Source of the DNA: an uncultured Acidobacteriota bacterium | Lineage (GTDB): Bacteria; Acidobacteriota; Terriglobia; Bryobacterales; Bryobacteraceae | Direction of reading: 5' to 3' | Length of the DNA: 61,059 nucleotides | Assembly: GCA_902826685.1 (NCBI GenBank) | Contig: CADEFT010000040.1 | Coordinates: forward strand, 1-61,059 | Part shown: in pieces, positions 1-8,882 of the stretch | How positions within the stretch are numbered: the first letter of the stretch is position 1 | Layout of the letters: each line of letters starts with the position of its first letter | Notes under the pieces: generated by a model | The model's input: only the letters and a program-made list of their open reading frames with translations | Told to the model about the DNA's origin: nothing | Databases searched by the model: none | Made by a program: the position numbers and the translations under genes

Positions 1-2102
1 TTCTTTTTGAGGTAAACCCAGCCGAGCGTATCGGCGATCTCGGCATGGTTGGGGAACTTGGCCTTGGCGCGCTGCGCCATGCTGAGCGCCTGGTCGAGAT
101 CCATGTTGTGCTCGGCCAGCATGTAGGCCAGGTTGTTGAGGGCGACGGCATTGTCGGGCTCGAGCTTCAGCACGGTCTCATAGAGCGGCTTGGCTTCGGG
201 CTGCTTGCCCTGCGTTTCGAGAATTACCGCGAGCCGCAGCGGCGCCACCGGATCGGCCGGATTCAGATCTTTCGCCTTCTTGTATTCTTCCACCGCGGCG
301 GCCACATCGCCCTTCTGGCGCAGCGTTTCCGCCAGCCGCACCTGAACGTCGAAGCTGCGCGGGCTCTTGGCGAGCAGCGCTTTATACTCGGTGATGGCCG
401 CCTCCCAGCGTTTGGCGCGGGCGCAGGTATTAGCCTTGGCCAGCCGGTAGAACGAGCGGTCGGGATTAGCCTTCAACTCCTCGTCGAGCAGGGCGATGGC
501 TTTGTCGAACTCGTTGTCGGCGACCAGCGTTTCCACCTGGCCCACCAGGCCGCGCGGATCGTTCGGCGCCACCCGGCGCAGCTTCAGGAACGTCTCCATC
601 GATTCCTTGGTCTTGCGTTCCTTGAAGCTGAGCACGCCCAACTGGAACAACGCATCGGGCAGGTTGGGATTGATCTGCAGAATCTGGTTCAGTTCGGTGC
701 GCGCCGTCGGCAGATCGCCGAGGCCCATGCGCGAACTGGTGCGGATCATGCGCGCCATCAGGTTGTTTGTGTCGTAGCCGAGAATGTCCTCGGCGGCCTG
801 CAGCGACTTGGCGAACTCGTTCTTGGAAAGGTGAATCTGCGCGATCGCCACACGCGCCGGGGTGTAATCGGGCCGGTACTTGAGCGATTCCTGAAATTGT
901 TGGATGGCCTGGTTGACGTCGCCCTTGGCCACATAGGCGCGGCCGAGGTTGTACCGCAGAACGAAGTTTTCCGGGTTCTTGACGATGACGCCGTTCAACT
1001 CGTTAATCGCGTTTTGGACCAGCTCTTTGTTGCCGTCCTGCAGCCAAAGGGAAGCGCGCATGGCCACGGCTTCGTAGTCGGCCGGATTATCTTTGAGAAT
1101 GGCGCCGACCATTTCGAGCGCTTCCTGCCGGCGGTTCCGCGTGACCAGAGTTTCCACCAGCCGCTTTTGGTACAGACTCTTCTGCTCGGGTTCTTCCTTG
1201 ATGCCGGTCTCGTATTGCTTGACGGCCACGTCGATGTCCCGGATGCGGAAGTAGAAATCGCCCACCTGCGCGTGACCCATCGGGAAGTCTTTCGAATTCG
1301 AGGTGATGCGGGCGATCGCCTTGTCCATTTCCGCGCGCCGCTGGGTCAGGAAATAGTGCCCGGCCAGTTGCAGGATGTAGGTGGCTTGCTTCGGATTGTT
1401 CTCCACCTTCTTGGCGTAGATCTTCTCGCCGTCTTCAATCCTCTTGTTCGAGGTGTACTGCAGATAAAGCCAGTCGTAGACGGGAGAAAACGTCTTGTCC
1501 TTGGCGATCATCTGGTAGCCCAGCTTCTCGGCTTCTTCGAACTTGCCGGTGGCGGCCAGCGCCTGCATCAGCGGCAGCACCGTCTCCTGCGACAGCGGCT
1601 TGGCGGCGTTGGCGGTCTGGAAAGCTTCGAGCGCTTCGGCGTTGTCGCCGCGCGCCAATGCCAGGTATCCCTTGATGCGCAGCCCCAGGAACGATTTGGG
1701 ATCTTTCTTGAGCAGCGGCGCCGAGATCTGTTCGAGCTCCTTGACGAACTCCTTCTGGCGTTTGGTATCGCGCAGATAGGCCGCCAGGTAGATGTCGGCC
1801 AGTTGCGCGTTGGCGTCCAGGTTGTCGGGCTGCAGCTCGACCGCGCGGCGCAGATTGCGCACGGCGTCGCCGTAGCGGCCCAGGCGCAGTTCGGCCAGAC
1901 CGAGCCGGTAATAACCCTCACCGAAACGAAGATCCTTCTTCAGGGCGCTACGATACATGATCGCCGCTTCCTTGAACTTGTTGTTCTTGAAGTACTCGTT
2001 ACCCCGTTCGATGTAGGCTTTCTTTACCGTTTCCGGGTCGCGAGAGCAGGAGACCAGCAGAAGGCAGAGAGACGCGAGAACGCAGAATACACGTGGGCGC
2101 AT
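1..2102 (-). CDS. TPR-repeat lipoprotein (C-terminus cut by window edge)
   Basis: The visible 700 residues begin with a basic N-terminus, a hydrophobic stretch and a lipobox LVSC (Cys19), so the protein should be a lipid-anchored periplasmic or outer-membrane protein. The rest is an almost unbroken series of tetratricopeptide-like helical pairs, with many Y/A/L-rich units of about 34 residues, as in PEP-CTERM/XrtA-type TPR lipoproteins and other assembly scaffolds. TPR arrays bind other proteins; no enzymatic motif is visible. The ATG is chosen because it opens the signal peptide and has a GGAAAAG ribosome site 7-8 bases upstream. The gene is monocistronic as far as can be seen and its partner is unknown. 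A long ORF on the opposite strand (45-2150) is a codon-bias shadow. Confidence 0.85.
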   Translation of the reverse strand, partial: MRPRVFCVLASLCLLLVSCSRDPETVKKAYIERGNEYFKNNKFKEAAIMYRSALKKDLRFGEGYYRLGLAELRLGRYGDAVRNLRRAVELQPDNLDANAQLADIYLAAYLRDTKRQKEFVKELEQISAPLLKKDPKSFLGLRIKGYLALARGDNAEALEAFQTANAAKPLSQETVLPLMQALAATGKFEEAEKLGYQMIAKDKTFSPVYDWLYLQYTSNKRIEDGEKIYAKKVENNPKQATYILQLAGHYFLTQRRAEMDKAIARITSNSKDFPMGHAQVGDFYFRIRDIDVAVKQYETGIKEEPEQKSLYQKRLVETLVTRNRRQEALEMVGAILKDNPADYEAVAMRASLWLQDGNKELVQNAINELNGVIVKNPENFVLRYNLGRAYVAKGDVNQAIQQFQESLKYRPDYTPARVAIAQIHLSKNEFAKSLQAAEDILGYDTNNLMARMIRTSSRMGLGDLPTARTELNQILQINPNLPDALFQLGVLSFKERKTKESMETFLKLRRVAPNDPRGLVGQVETLVADNEFDKAIALLDEELKANPDRSFYRLAKANTCARAKRWEAAITEYKALLAKSPRSFDVQVRLAETLRQKGDVAAAVEEYKKAKDLNPADPVAPLRLAVILETQGKQPEAKPLYETVLKLEPDNAVALNNLAYMLAEHNMDLDQALSMAQRAKAKFPNHAEIADTLGWVYLKK

Positions 2103-2207
2103 AACTACTTTTCCTATCCCATTAGTTCACCACAATTCACGCCACGATGACAACGCGGCCGGCGATACCGTCCAGGGGGACCGGCGCCCTACGATGCGGG
2201 TGGTGTC

Positions 2208-5200
2208 CTATTCCACGGCTATTCTGGGATCCAGCTCTCCTCTGACAGGGCTGGTTACGTTCCCGATTTTGAGCGTCACGTCCAGAGCATCGCCGCGCAT
2301 CCGGTCGCCGGGAACGTACAGTTTGAGCTGGTAGACGCCCACCATGCCAGGAGCCAGGGCGCTGCTTTCCACAATCACTTCGGCCTGCCGGTAGCGCGGA
2401 TCGCCAAAATACACCTGCACGGTATCGGTAAGCGCGAGCGGATCGGCGGGCGACGGCTCGCCCGCGGCCACACGCGTCTTGGTGGCGCCCAGTCCGACGG
2501 CGAACAGCGTCAGCCGGTCGTCTCGCGTCGCCGGCTTATTCTTGGTGACCCGGTCCCCATTCTCGTGATAGATCGCCGCCAGCTTCGATTCCGGGTCCAC
2601 CACCACGGCGGGAGCGTATTTGGCCACGGTCACCATGACCGGCAGCAAGGACGCCGCGTTGCGGGCCAGGTTCCGCACCACCAGCGGATAGCGGCCCGCG
2701 GCCAGCGTCTGCGGAATCTGCGCCGTAATCTGTCCATCGGCGGTGGCGGCCAGAGGCAGCGGCTGATTGTTCAGCGTGACGCAGGCGCCTCCCAGAACCG
2801 TGGGCAGCTTTTGCGGCGGCGTGGTGGAAGCCGGATCGGCGAGCCCGCGTCCGCGGATCGCCACCAGGCTGCCCGGGGCCACGTTCGCCGTGAAGTTGGC
2901 CGAGTTGACCACGCCGGCCTGTGGATTCACCACCGGCCGCTGGTTCGGCGGCACCGGATCCAGACTCACGATGCTGAGCCCGGAGGTGGTCAGAAGATAC
3001 GCCGTCGTGCCTTGCGGGTCCACCGCCATAGAACGGCCGCCGACGTTCACCCGCTGCGTCCCGGTCTGCGTGGCGATCGGCCCTTCGATGGCGTTCACCG
3101 TGCGCATGATATTTCCGGTGACCGCATCGGCCACTTCCACCGTCGGAGGCAGCGTCGCCAATGGATTGTTGGCCTGTGCCCGTACCGGCTGGGCGAAGCG
3201 GACGAACTGGCCGGTGGTCAGCGGCACCACCGCCGAGATGGGCCGCGATAGCGTCTGCTGCGTGGCGCCCTGCGGAATGATCACGCTGCCCGCCGAGCCG
3301 ACCGGCGTCAGCGCATTGTTCAACACCACACCGTTGGCGAGGAAATAACGCCCGCCGGGGCCCGCCGCCACCGGCCCGTAATAGCCCTGAATCGGATTGG
3401 TGAAGATCTGGCGCCCGATGACGAAATCGTCGAGCATGGCGTCATAGAGATACACGAAGCCGTTGCCAGCCATCAGCATCACGTACTCGCCGTTGGGCGT
3501 GGAAACCATGGTGCGCGGCGCGGCCACCACCGGCGCGGGCGTGGCGGCGATGGTGGGAATCGAAATACGCGGCACCATCTCATTGCCCACCACTTTCCAC
3601 AGCGTGCCATTGCTCATGAGAATCTGCGGACCCTGCTGCGATGCCGCCACCAGAGAGGGCGTGATGGCCGCCACCCCGGAATTGAATGGCAGAGGCGGCA
3701 TGCGCAAACGGCCGGTCTGCCGGCCCTCGGTCAAATCCACCACGCTGATGCTCTCACTGCCCGTGTTGGCGACGTAGAGCGTGTTGTTATCGGGCATCAG
3801 CGCCATCGATCGCGGCAACTGGCCCACCTTGATGGGAGCCAGAAATTCACGCGTCCGCGCATCCAATACGTCAATGCGGTTCATGCCGGAATTGGCGATG
3901 TAGACGCGGTTGCGCGCGCTGTCGTAGACGATATCCACCAGGCCTTCGTTGGCCGAGACGCTCACCGGCACCGGCACCACCGTACCCTTGACCTCGGCGT
4001 CGCGGTTGTTCTGGAAGACGCGCAGACGGGGCGGAATATTGATGGCTTCGGGGGATTGAATCAGGTAGTCGTGCACTGGCGCCACCGTGCCCAGGGCGCG
4101 GTTGTTGATGGTGTTATAGGTGACGTTGATGGTGGCGCCTTCGGCGCTGGGCGTGGTGCGGATCTGCGGCGCCGTCTGGTTCACCGCCGCGTTGCCCACT
4201 CCCCCTGGAGCGCCTGGAAATCCGGGCAGCACGGGCTGAGGACCGCCGGCGGCGCCGCCGCCGGGTGCGATGGGAGGCAGGATGATGATGATGCCGCCAC
4301 CCGGCGCTCCCCCGCCCGGTCCGCCCACGCCTCCGAGACCGGCGGGCCCGGCCGCCGGCAACTGCAGCACCTGCGCGCTGGCGGTCATCCGGCCCCGGCC
4401 CTCATTCACCACCTGAACGGACGAACTGCGCTGATCGGTCGTGACGCCGCACTGGTCGCTTGAAACCAGCACCACCGGGCTGTTCACGCCGGCAATCGGA
4501 TTCTGGCCCGCCTGCCCGATTGGAATCTGCACGAAGCCCGATTCCGAGATGGCATAGATCGTGCCGCCATCGCTTGTGACCACCATCTTGCCGGCCAGGT
4601 TCTCCGGCGTCTGATAGGCGCGGAAGATCAGCAGGTTGTCGGGATCGCTCACCATCAACTGGCCGACATTGGCGCGCGCCGGCGGATTCTGCACCGGCGA
4701 CACGTTGAAGGCGCCATAAACCTGCTGGCCGTCGGGGGAAAAGACGCTGCCGCCCTGGTTCTGCTCCAGGTTGAAATTGACGCCGTTCGGCACCGGATAG
4801 GGCGCGTTAGCCAGATTCTGCTGGGCGAGTATCTCGAGCGTCTCGGCATCGAACAGCGTCAGGCCGGCCATGAACTTTTTGCCGTCGGGCGACACCGAAA
4901 GCACGCCCGAGGCGTTGGTTACCGTGCGGCTGCGCAACACGGTGCCCGAAGCCACTTCATATACGAACACACCGCGGCTGTTGGCGTTCGGAATGTTCAC
5001 GCCCACGATGAAGTTGCCATCGGACGACGCTTCGAGGCGGCTGCGGCTGGCCAGAAACAGCCGGCCCGAAGGAGGCGCCAGGTTCGGATTGGCGGGCGTC
5101 GGCGGCACCACTACGACGTTGGCGATGGTGCCGCCGATAGGATCGAAAAGCAGCAGCGTGTTCTGCGAGTTGTTCTGGCCGGTCCCGATCGTCGTAATCA

Positions 5201-5585
5201 GGATGCGCTCGTCGTTTCCGACAGCGACGCCTTCTGGCCGCGCGGGCAGGCTGGCGCGCGCTGTGACGGCGAGCGTCTCCAGATCGATGACATTGATCGA
5301 TGCCGCGTTGTGGGCCGCTATATAAAGGTGCCGCCCATCGCGGGACATCGCCCCCGACAGCGGCAGCGCACCCACCGGCACCGAAGCGAGCAGGCGTAAC
5401 GGAGGCGCCAGGGTAAAGACATCGACCCGATTCTGGCTGGCGTTGACGGCGTACAGCCGGCGGCGCGCTTCGTCCAGGATGAGATCGGAAATGCTGCCCA
5501 CCACAGTTGTAATGTTGCCGAAAGTGGCGCCGAAACCTTGTGGAATCAGCAGCATGAATAGAAGGATCGAGAGCGCGCGCAGCAT
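2208..5585 (-). CDS. Secreted YVTN beta-propeller protein with Solibacter-type C-terminal domain
   Basis: The 1125-residue product starts with a clear signal peptide (MLRALSILLFMLLIPQGFG). Residues about 20-360 and 540-880 form two sets of YVTN/NHL-like propeller blades (motifs such as 'YVANTGSESISVVDL'). Between them is a BACON-like beta segment broken by a Gly/Pro-rich, low-complexity stretch (about 415-462). Residues from about 885 to the end match the TIGR03437-type domain described from Solibacter, with the typical 'VNSANF..VAPGSLVAIRGRGL' opening. Such proteins are secreted or surface-bound; no catalytic residues are apparent and the ligand is unknown. It is transcribed divergently from the TonB receptor gene and both carry glycine-rich inserts, suggesting a shared envelope role (inference). 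Confidence 0.88.
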   Translation of the reverse strand: MLRALSILLFMLLIPQGFGATFGNITTVVGSISDLILDEARRRLYAVNASQNRVDVFTLAPPLRLLASVPVGALPLSGAMSRDGRHLYIAAHNAASINVIDLETLAVTARASLPARPEGVAVGNDERILITTIGTGQNNSQNTLLLFDPIGGTIANVVVVPPTPANPNLAPPSGRLFLASRSRLEASSDGNFIVGVNIPNANSRGVFVYEVASGTVLRSRTVTNASGVLSVSPDGKKFMAGLTLFDAETLEILAQQNLANAPYPVPNGVNFNLEQNQGGSVFSPDGQQVYGAFNVSPVQNPPARANVGQLMVSDPDNLLIFRAYQTPENLAGKMVVTSDGGTIYAISESGFVQIPIGQAGQNPIAGVNSPVVLVSSDQCGVTTDQRSSSVQVVNEGRGRMTASAQVLQLPAAGPAGLGGVGGPGGGAPGGGIIIILPPIAPGGGAAGGPQPVLPGFPGAPGGVGNAAVNQTAPQIRTTPSAEGATINVTYNTINNRALGTVAPVHDYLIQSPEAINIPPRLRVFQNNRDAEVKGTVVPVPVSVSANEGLVDIVYDSARNRVYIANSGMNRIDVLDARTREFLAPIKVGQLPRSMALMPDNNTLYVANTGSESISVVDLTEGRQTGRLRMPPLPFNSGVAAITPSLVAASQQGPQILMSNGTLWKVVGNEMVPRISIPTIAATPAPVVAAPRTMVSTPNGEYVMLMAGNGFVYLYDAMLDDFVIGRQIFTNPIQGYYGPVAAGPGGRYFLANGVVLNNALTPVGSAGSVIIPQGATQQTLSRPISAVVPLTTGQFVRFAQPVRAQANNPLATLPPTVEVADAVTGNIMRTVNAIEGPIATQTGTQRVNVGGRSMAVDPQGTTAYLLTTSGLSIVSLDPVPPNQRPVVNPQAGVVNSANFTANVAPGSLVAIRGRGLADPASTTPPQKLPTVLGGACVTLNNQPLPLAATADGQITAQIPQTLAAGRYPLVVRNLARNAASLLPVMVTVAKYAPAVVVDPESKLAAIYHENGDRVTKNKPATRDDRLTLFAVGLGATKTRVAAGEPSPADPLALTDTVQVYFGDPRYRQAEVIVESSALAPGMVGVYQLKLYVPGDRMRGDALDVTLKIGNVTSPVRGELDPRIAVE

Positions 5586-5675
5586 CGCCTTATGTTAAAC
5601 CCTCATCGGGCGGGAAAAGTTGCAGACCCGGTCCCAGGGCACGACTTCCCAGGGCCGGCGGGATTAGAAAGAAGA
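5586..5675. promoter_or_regulatory. Divergent intergenic region between propeller and TonB receptor genes
   Basis: These 90 bp separate the ATG of the minus-strand propeller gene from the preferred GTG of the plus-strand receptor gene and must hold both promoters. An AAGG ribosome site precedes the minus-strand ATG and a GAAAGAAG site precedes the GTG. I could not assign convincing -35/-10 pairs. Confidence 0.4.
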
Positions 5676-8600
5676 GTGAGAGTAGTTCCTGTTTGGCTGG
5701 CGCTGGTGGGCAGCTTGCTCCCGGCCGAAACGCGCTGGGGCGGCACGGTGGTTTCGGGCGGCAGACCCGTACCGGGCGCCGTCGTAAGCGCGGAAGTCGC
5801 GGGCCATCCCACTGCCACCGCCACCGGCCTCGATGGCCATTTCGAATTTGAGAATCTGCCTGAAGGCCCTATCCGCCTCTCAGTCCGGATGTTCGGATTT
5901 CAACCGGCTTCCCGCACGGTGGAAGACCGCCGGGAGCCGGTGAAACTTGAGCTTTCGCTGCGTCCCCGCGAGGCCAGTCGCGGCCGGCGGCAGACGCCGG
6001 AAGCCGAAACCGTCGAAGAGGCGGCCGTCGGTGTGCCTGCCGAAAATCCGGGGAACGAATCGGAATCGTTCCTTGTGCAGGGCAGTCTCAGCCGTGGGCT
6101 GGCGGAGCCCGGCGCCTCCGGTCCATCCGAAGCGCAGTTGATGTCCCGTCTCGGCGGCATGTTCGGCCCCGGCGATTTCGAGGGGGGCGAATCCGGCAAT
6201 CTGTTCGGCGGCGGCCAGAGCGGCGCCAGCGGCCGGTTCGAAACAGGCGGTGGTGGACCCGGCGGTGGCGGCGGTCGCGGTGGCGGCGGTAGAGGAGGCG
6301 GTGGCGGTCGAGGTCCCGGCCCGGGCGCCGCACGACTTGCCAACCTCAGTCCGGAAGAACGGGAGGCGCTGCGCAAACGCATGATGGAGCGGGCGCGCCA
6401 GGGCGCCATGGCCGAGGGCTTCGGCAATCGCGGTGGACGCCGGACGCGCTCGCAGATCCGCGGGTCGCTTTTCTATAACCCGCGCCACTCGGCCTTTGAC
6501 GCCACGCCGTTCTCCCTCAATGGCCGGGAAGTGCAAAAACCCGAGTACTCGCAGCACCGGTTCGGCGTGAGCCTCGGCGGTCCGCTAAGCGCCAAGACGT
6601 TCTTCTTTGTGAACTATCAAGGCACGCGCGGGAACAATCCCTTTACAGGATTCGCCGTGATGCCCACCGAAAGCATGCGCTCAGGCGATTTTTCGAACCT
6701 CTCCGCCATCCTTTACGACCCCCAGACGCGCCAGCCCTTCCCGGGCAACCGGATTCCGGTGAGCCGCATCGATCCGGCCTCGGCCGGGCTTCTCGCCCTG
6801 CTGCCCCTGCCCAATAGCGCCGGCGCCACGCAGAACTATCGCCTGGTCACGGCGCAGCCTTCCGATTCCGACAACCTGAACGTAAGGCTGAACCGCACGC
6901 TCGATTCGAAAAACCGCCTGGCGTTTTCGAGCTCCTATCAGCGGCGCCGTTCCGAGACCGTGCAGTTGTTCGGCTACCGCGACCCTTCCACCGGTTCGGG
7001 CAGCAACAACGATGTCACCTTTACACACAACTTCTCCACGCGGCTGATTATGAATGCGCGCGTCCGCTACAACTTCAACCGCAACGAGACGATTCCCTAC
7101 TTCGCCTACGGGCAGGATATCTCGGGGCAGTTGGGTATCGGCGGCAACTCGCGCGAGGCGGTGAACTTCGGCCCGCCGAATCTGAACTTCACCAACTATG
7201 GCGATCTGAACGACTCCAACCGCACTCTGCGCCGCATTCACACGACCAGCGCTTCGGTGGGCTGGATCTACGTGAGTGGCGCGCATTCGATTTCGACAGG
7301 CTTCGAATTCAGCCGTCTGAAGTGGAACCATGTGCTCGAACAGAACGCCCGCGGCACGCTGTTTTTCGGCGGACTCTCCACCAGCGGACTCGACGCTTCC
7401 GGCAACGCGATCGCCGGCACCGGCAACGATTTCGCCGAGTTTCTGCTTGGGCTTCCGCAGCAGAGCTCACTGCGATTTGGCAGCGCCGACGCCTACCTGC
7501 GTCAATCGCAATATGCCACGTTCCTCCGCGATGAGTGGCGCGTCCGCCCCAATCTCACGCTGAACATCGGCCTGCGGTACGAAGACTGGGAGCCGTTCAG
7601 CGAAAAGTACGGGCGGCTGGCGAACCTGCTGCTTACACCGGCGCGCGACGCGGTTACACTTATGACCGGCAACAGCGTGATCCGGCCCGATCGCAACAAC
7701 GTCTCGCCGCGCCTGGCGTTGTCCTGGCGGCCGGGCGGTAAGAAGCGATTCGTGGTGCGCGCCGGATACTCGATGTTCTACGACGGCTCGGTGTACGCGC
7801 GCATTCCCACGCGCCTCGGATGGCAGCCTCCGTTCGCCGAAAGCGCGCAGTTCAACACGTCGCTGGCGGCGCCGTTGACGATGGCGAATCCGTTTGCGGG
7901 CGGTGCGAACGTGACGATTCGCAACACCTATGCCGTCAATCCCGATTACGACGTGCCGCGCGCGCAGACCTGGAATCTCTCGGTGCAGCGGGAATTGCCG
8001 CACAGCGTGGTGGTGGAACTCGGTTACCTCGGCACGCGCGGGTCCGGCCTGCTGGTGCAGCGGCTGCCCAACCGCGCGGCGGCGGGGTCCGCTACGACAT
8101 CCGAGCAACGCCGGCCGATCGCCAACGCGCTGGGGTTCACCTGGGATAGCCCGGAAGGCTCGTCGTCTTTCCACGCCGCGCAAGTACGAGTGTCGCGGCG
8201 CATGTCGCGCGGGCTCGCCGTCAACATGCTCTACACATGGTCGAAATCGTTGGATAACGCTTCGACCATCGGCGGCTCCGGCAATATCGTGGTGCAGGAT
8301 GACAACAATCTCGCCGCCGAGCGCGGCCGATCGGCGTTCGATCGCCGTCACACGCTGACGTTGAACTCCTCGCTGTACTCTCCCTTCGGCTCGCGCGGCT
8401 ATTGGCTGCGCCAGAATAACGGGCTATCGAAGCTGCTGCGCGACTGGACCCTGATGGCCAACGTCAGCGCGAATTCGGGTTCCCCGTTTACCGCGCGCGT
8501 GCTGGGCGCGGTGGCCGATGCGGCGGGCACGGGCGCCACCGGCAGCGCGCGCGCCGATGCCACCGGCGCCCCGCTCTATACCGGCACGGGATACTTCAAC

Positions 8601-8882
8601 ACGGCGGCTTTCGCGGTGCCGGCGGGAGGAAGCTTCGGCACGGCGGGACGCAACACCATCGACGGGCCGGGCCAGTTCGTTCTCAATGCTTCCCTCGGAC
8701 GGTCGTTCGCTCCGTGGGGCGACCGGCGCCGCGCCTTGGAAGTCCGCCTCTCGGCCGAGAACGCCTTGAACCACGTCAACATCGCCGGCATCGGGACGGT
8801 GGTCAATTCCGCTAACTACGGCTTGGCGACCGCGGCGGGCGAGATGCGGTCCGTTCAGATTCAAGTGAGGTTCCGGTTCTGA
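5676..8882 (+). CDS. Oar-like TonB-dependent receptor with Gly/Arg-rich linker
   Basis: An in-frame ATG exists at 5592, but the GTG at 5676 follows GAAAGAAG and opens a proper signal peptide (MRVVPVWLALVGSLLPAE), so I prefer it; the product is then 1068 aa. Residues about 20-100 are a carboxypeptidase-regulatory-like (transthyretin-fold) domain. Residues about 189-219 are almost pure Gly with interspersed Arg. The remainder is a plug plus 22-strand-type barrel as in Myxococcus Oar and the acidobacterial TonB-dependent receptor family, ending in the aromatic residue (RFRF) typical of outer-membrane barrels. It probably imports or binds a large ligand at the outer membrane; the substrate is unknown. 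Its stop overlaps the next start (TGATG), implying translational coupling to the VWFA gene. Confidence 0.88.
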   Translation: MRVVPVWLALVGSLLPAETRWGGTVVSGGRPVPGAVVSAEVAGHPTATATGLDGHFEFENLPEGPIRLSVRMFGFQPASRTVEDRREPVKLELSLRPREASRGRRQTPEAETVEEAAVGVPAENPGNESESFLVQGSLSRGLAEPGASGPSEAQLMSRLGGMFGPGDFEGGESGNLFGGGQSGASGRFETGGGGPGGGGGRGGGGRGGGGGRGPGPGAARLANLSPEEREALRKRMMERARQGAMAEGFGNRGGRRTRSQIRGSLFYNPRHSAFDATPFSLNGREVQKPEYSQHRFGVSLGGPLSAKTFFFVNYQGTRGNNPFTGFAVMPTESMRSGDFSNLSAILYDPQTRQPFPGNRIPVSRIDPASAGLLALLPLPNSAGATQNYRLVTAQPSDSDNLNVRLNRTLDSKNRLAFSSSYQRRRSETVQLFGYRDPSTGSGSNNDVTFTHNFSTRLIMNARVRYNFNRNETIPYFAYGQDISGQLGIGGNSREAVNFGPPNLNFTNYGDLNDSNRTLRRIHTTSASVGWIYVSGAHSISTGFEFSRLKWNHVLEQNARGTLFFGGLSTSGLDASGNAIAGTGNDFAEFLLGLPQQSSLRFGSADAYLRQSQYATFLRDEWRVRPNLTLNIGLRYEDWEPFSEKYGRLANLLLTPARDAVTLMTGNSVIRPDRNNVSPRLALSWRPGGKKRFVVRAGYSMFYDGSVYARIPTRLGWQPPFAESAQFNTSLAAPLTMANPFAGGANVTIRNTYAVNPDYDVPRAQTWNLSVQRELPHSVVVELGYLGTRGSGLLVQRLPNRAAAGSATTSEQRRPIANALGFTWDSPEGSSSFHAAQVRVSRRMSRGLAVNMLYTWSKSLDNASTIGGSGNIVVQDDNNLAAERGRSAFDRRHTLTLNSSLYSPFGSRGYWLRQNNGLSKLLRDWTLMANVSANSGSPFTARVLGAVADAAGTGATGSARADATGAPLYTGTGYFNTAAFAVPAGGSFGTAGRNTIDGPGQFVLNASLGRSFAPWGDRRRALEVRLSAENALNHVNIAGIGTVVNSANYGLATAAGEMRSVQIQVRFRF

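Noticed and set aside
45..2150. 701-codon plus-strand open frame at the left edge
   Set aside because: The minus strand gives a clean TPR lipoprotein with signal peptide, lipobox and ribosome site; the plus frame is its shadow.
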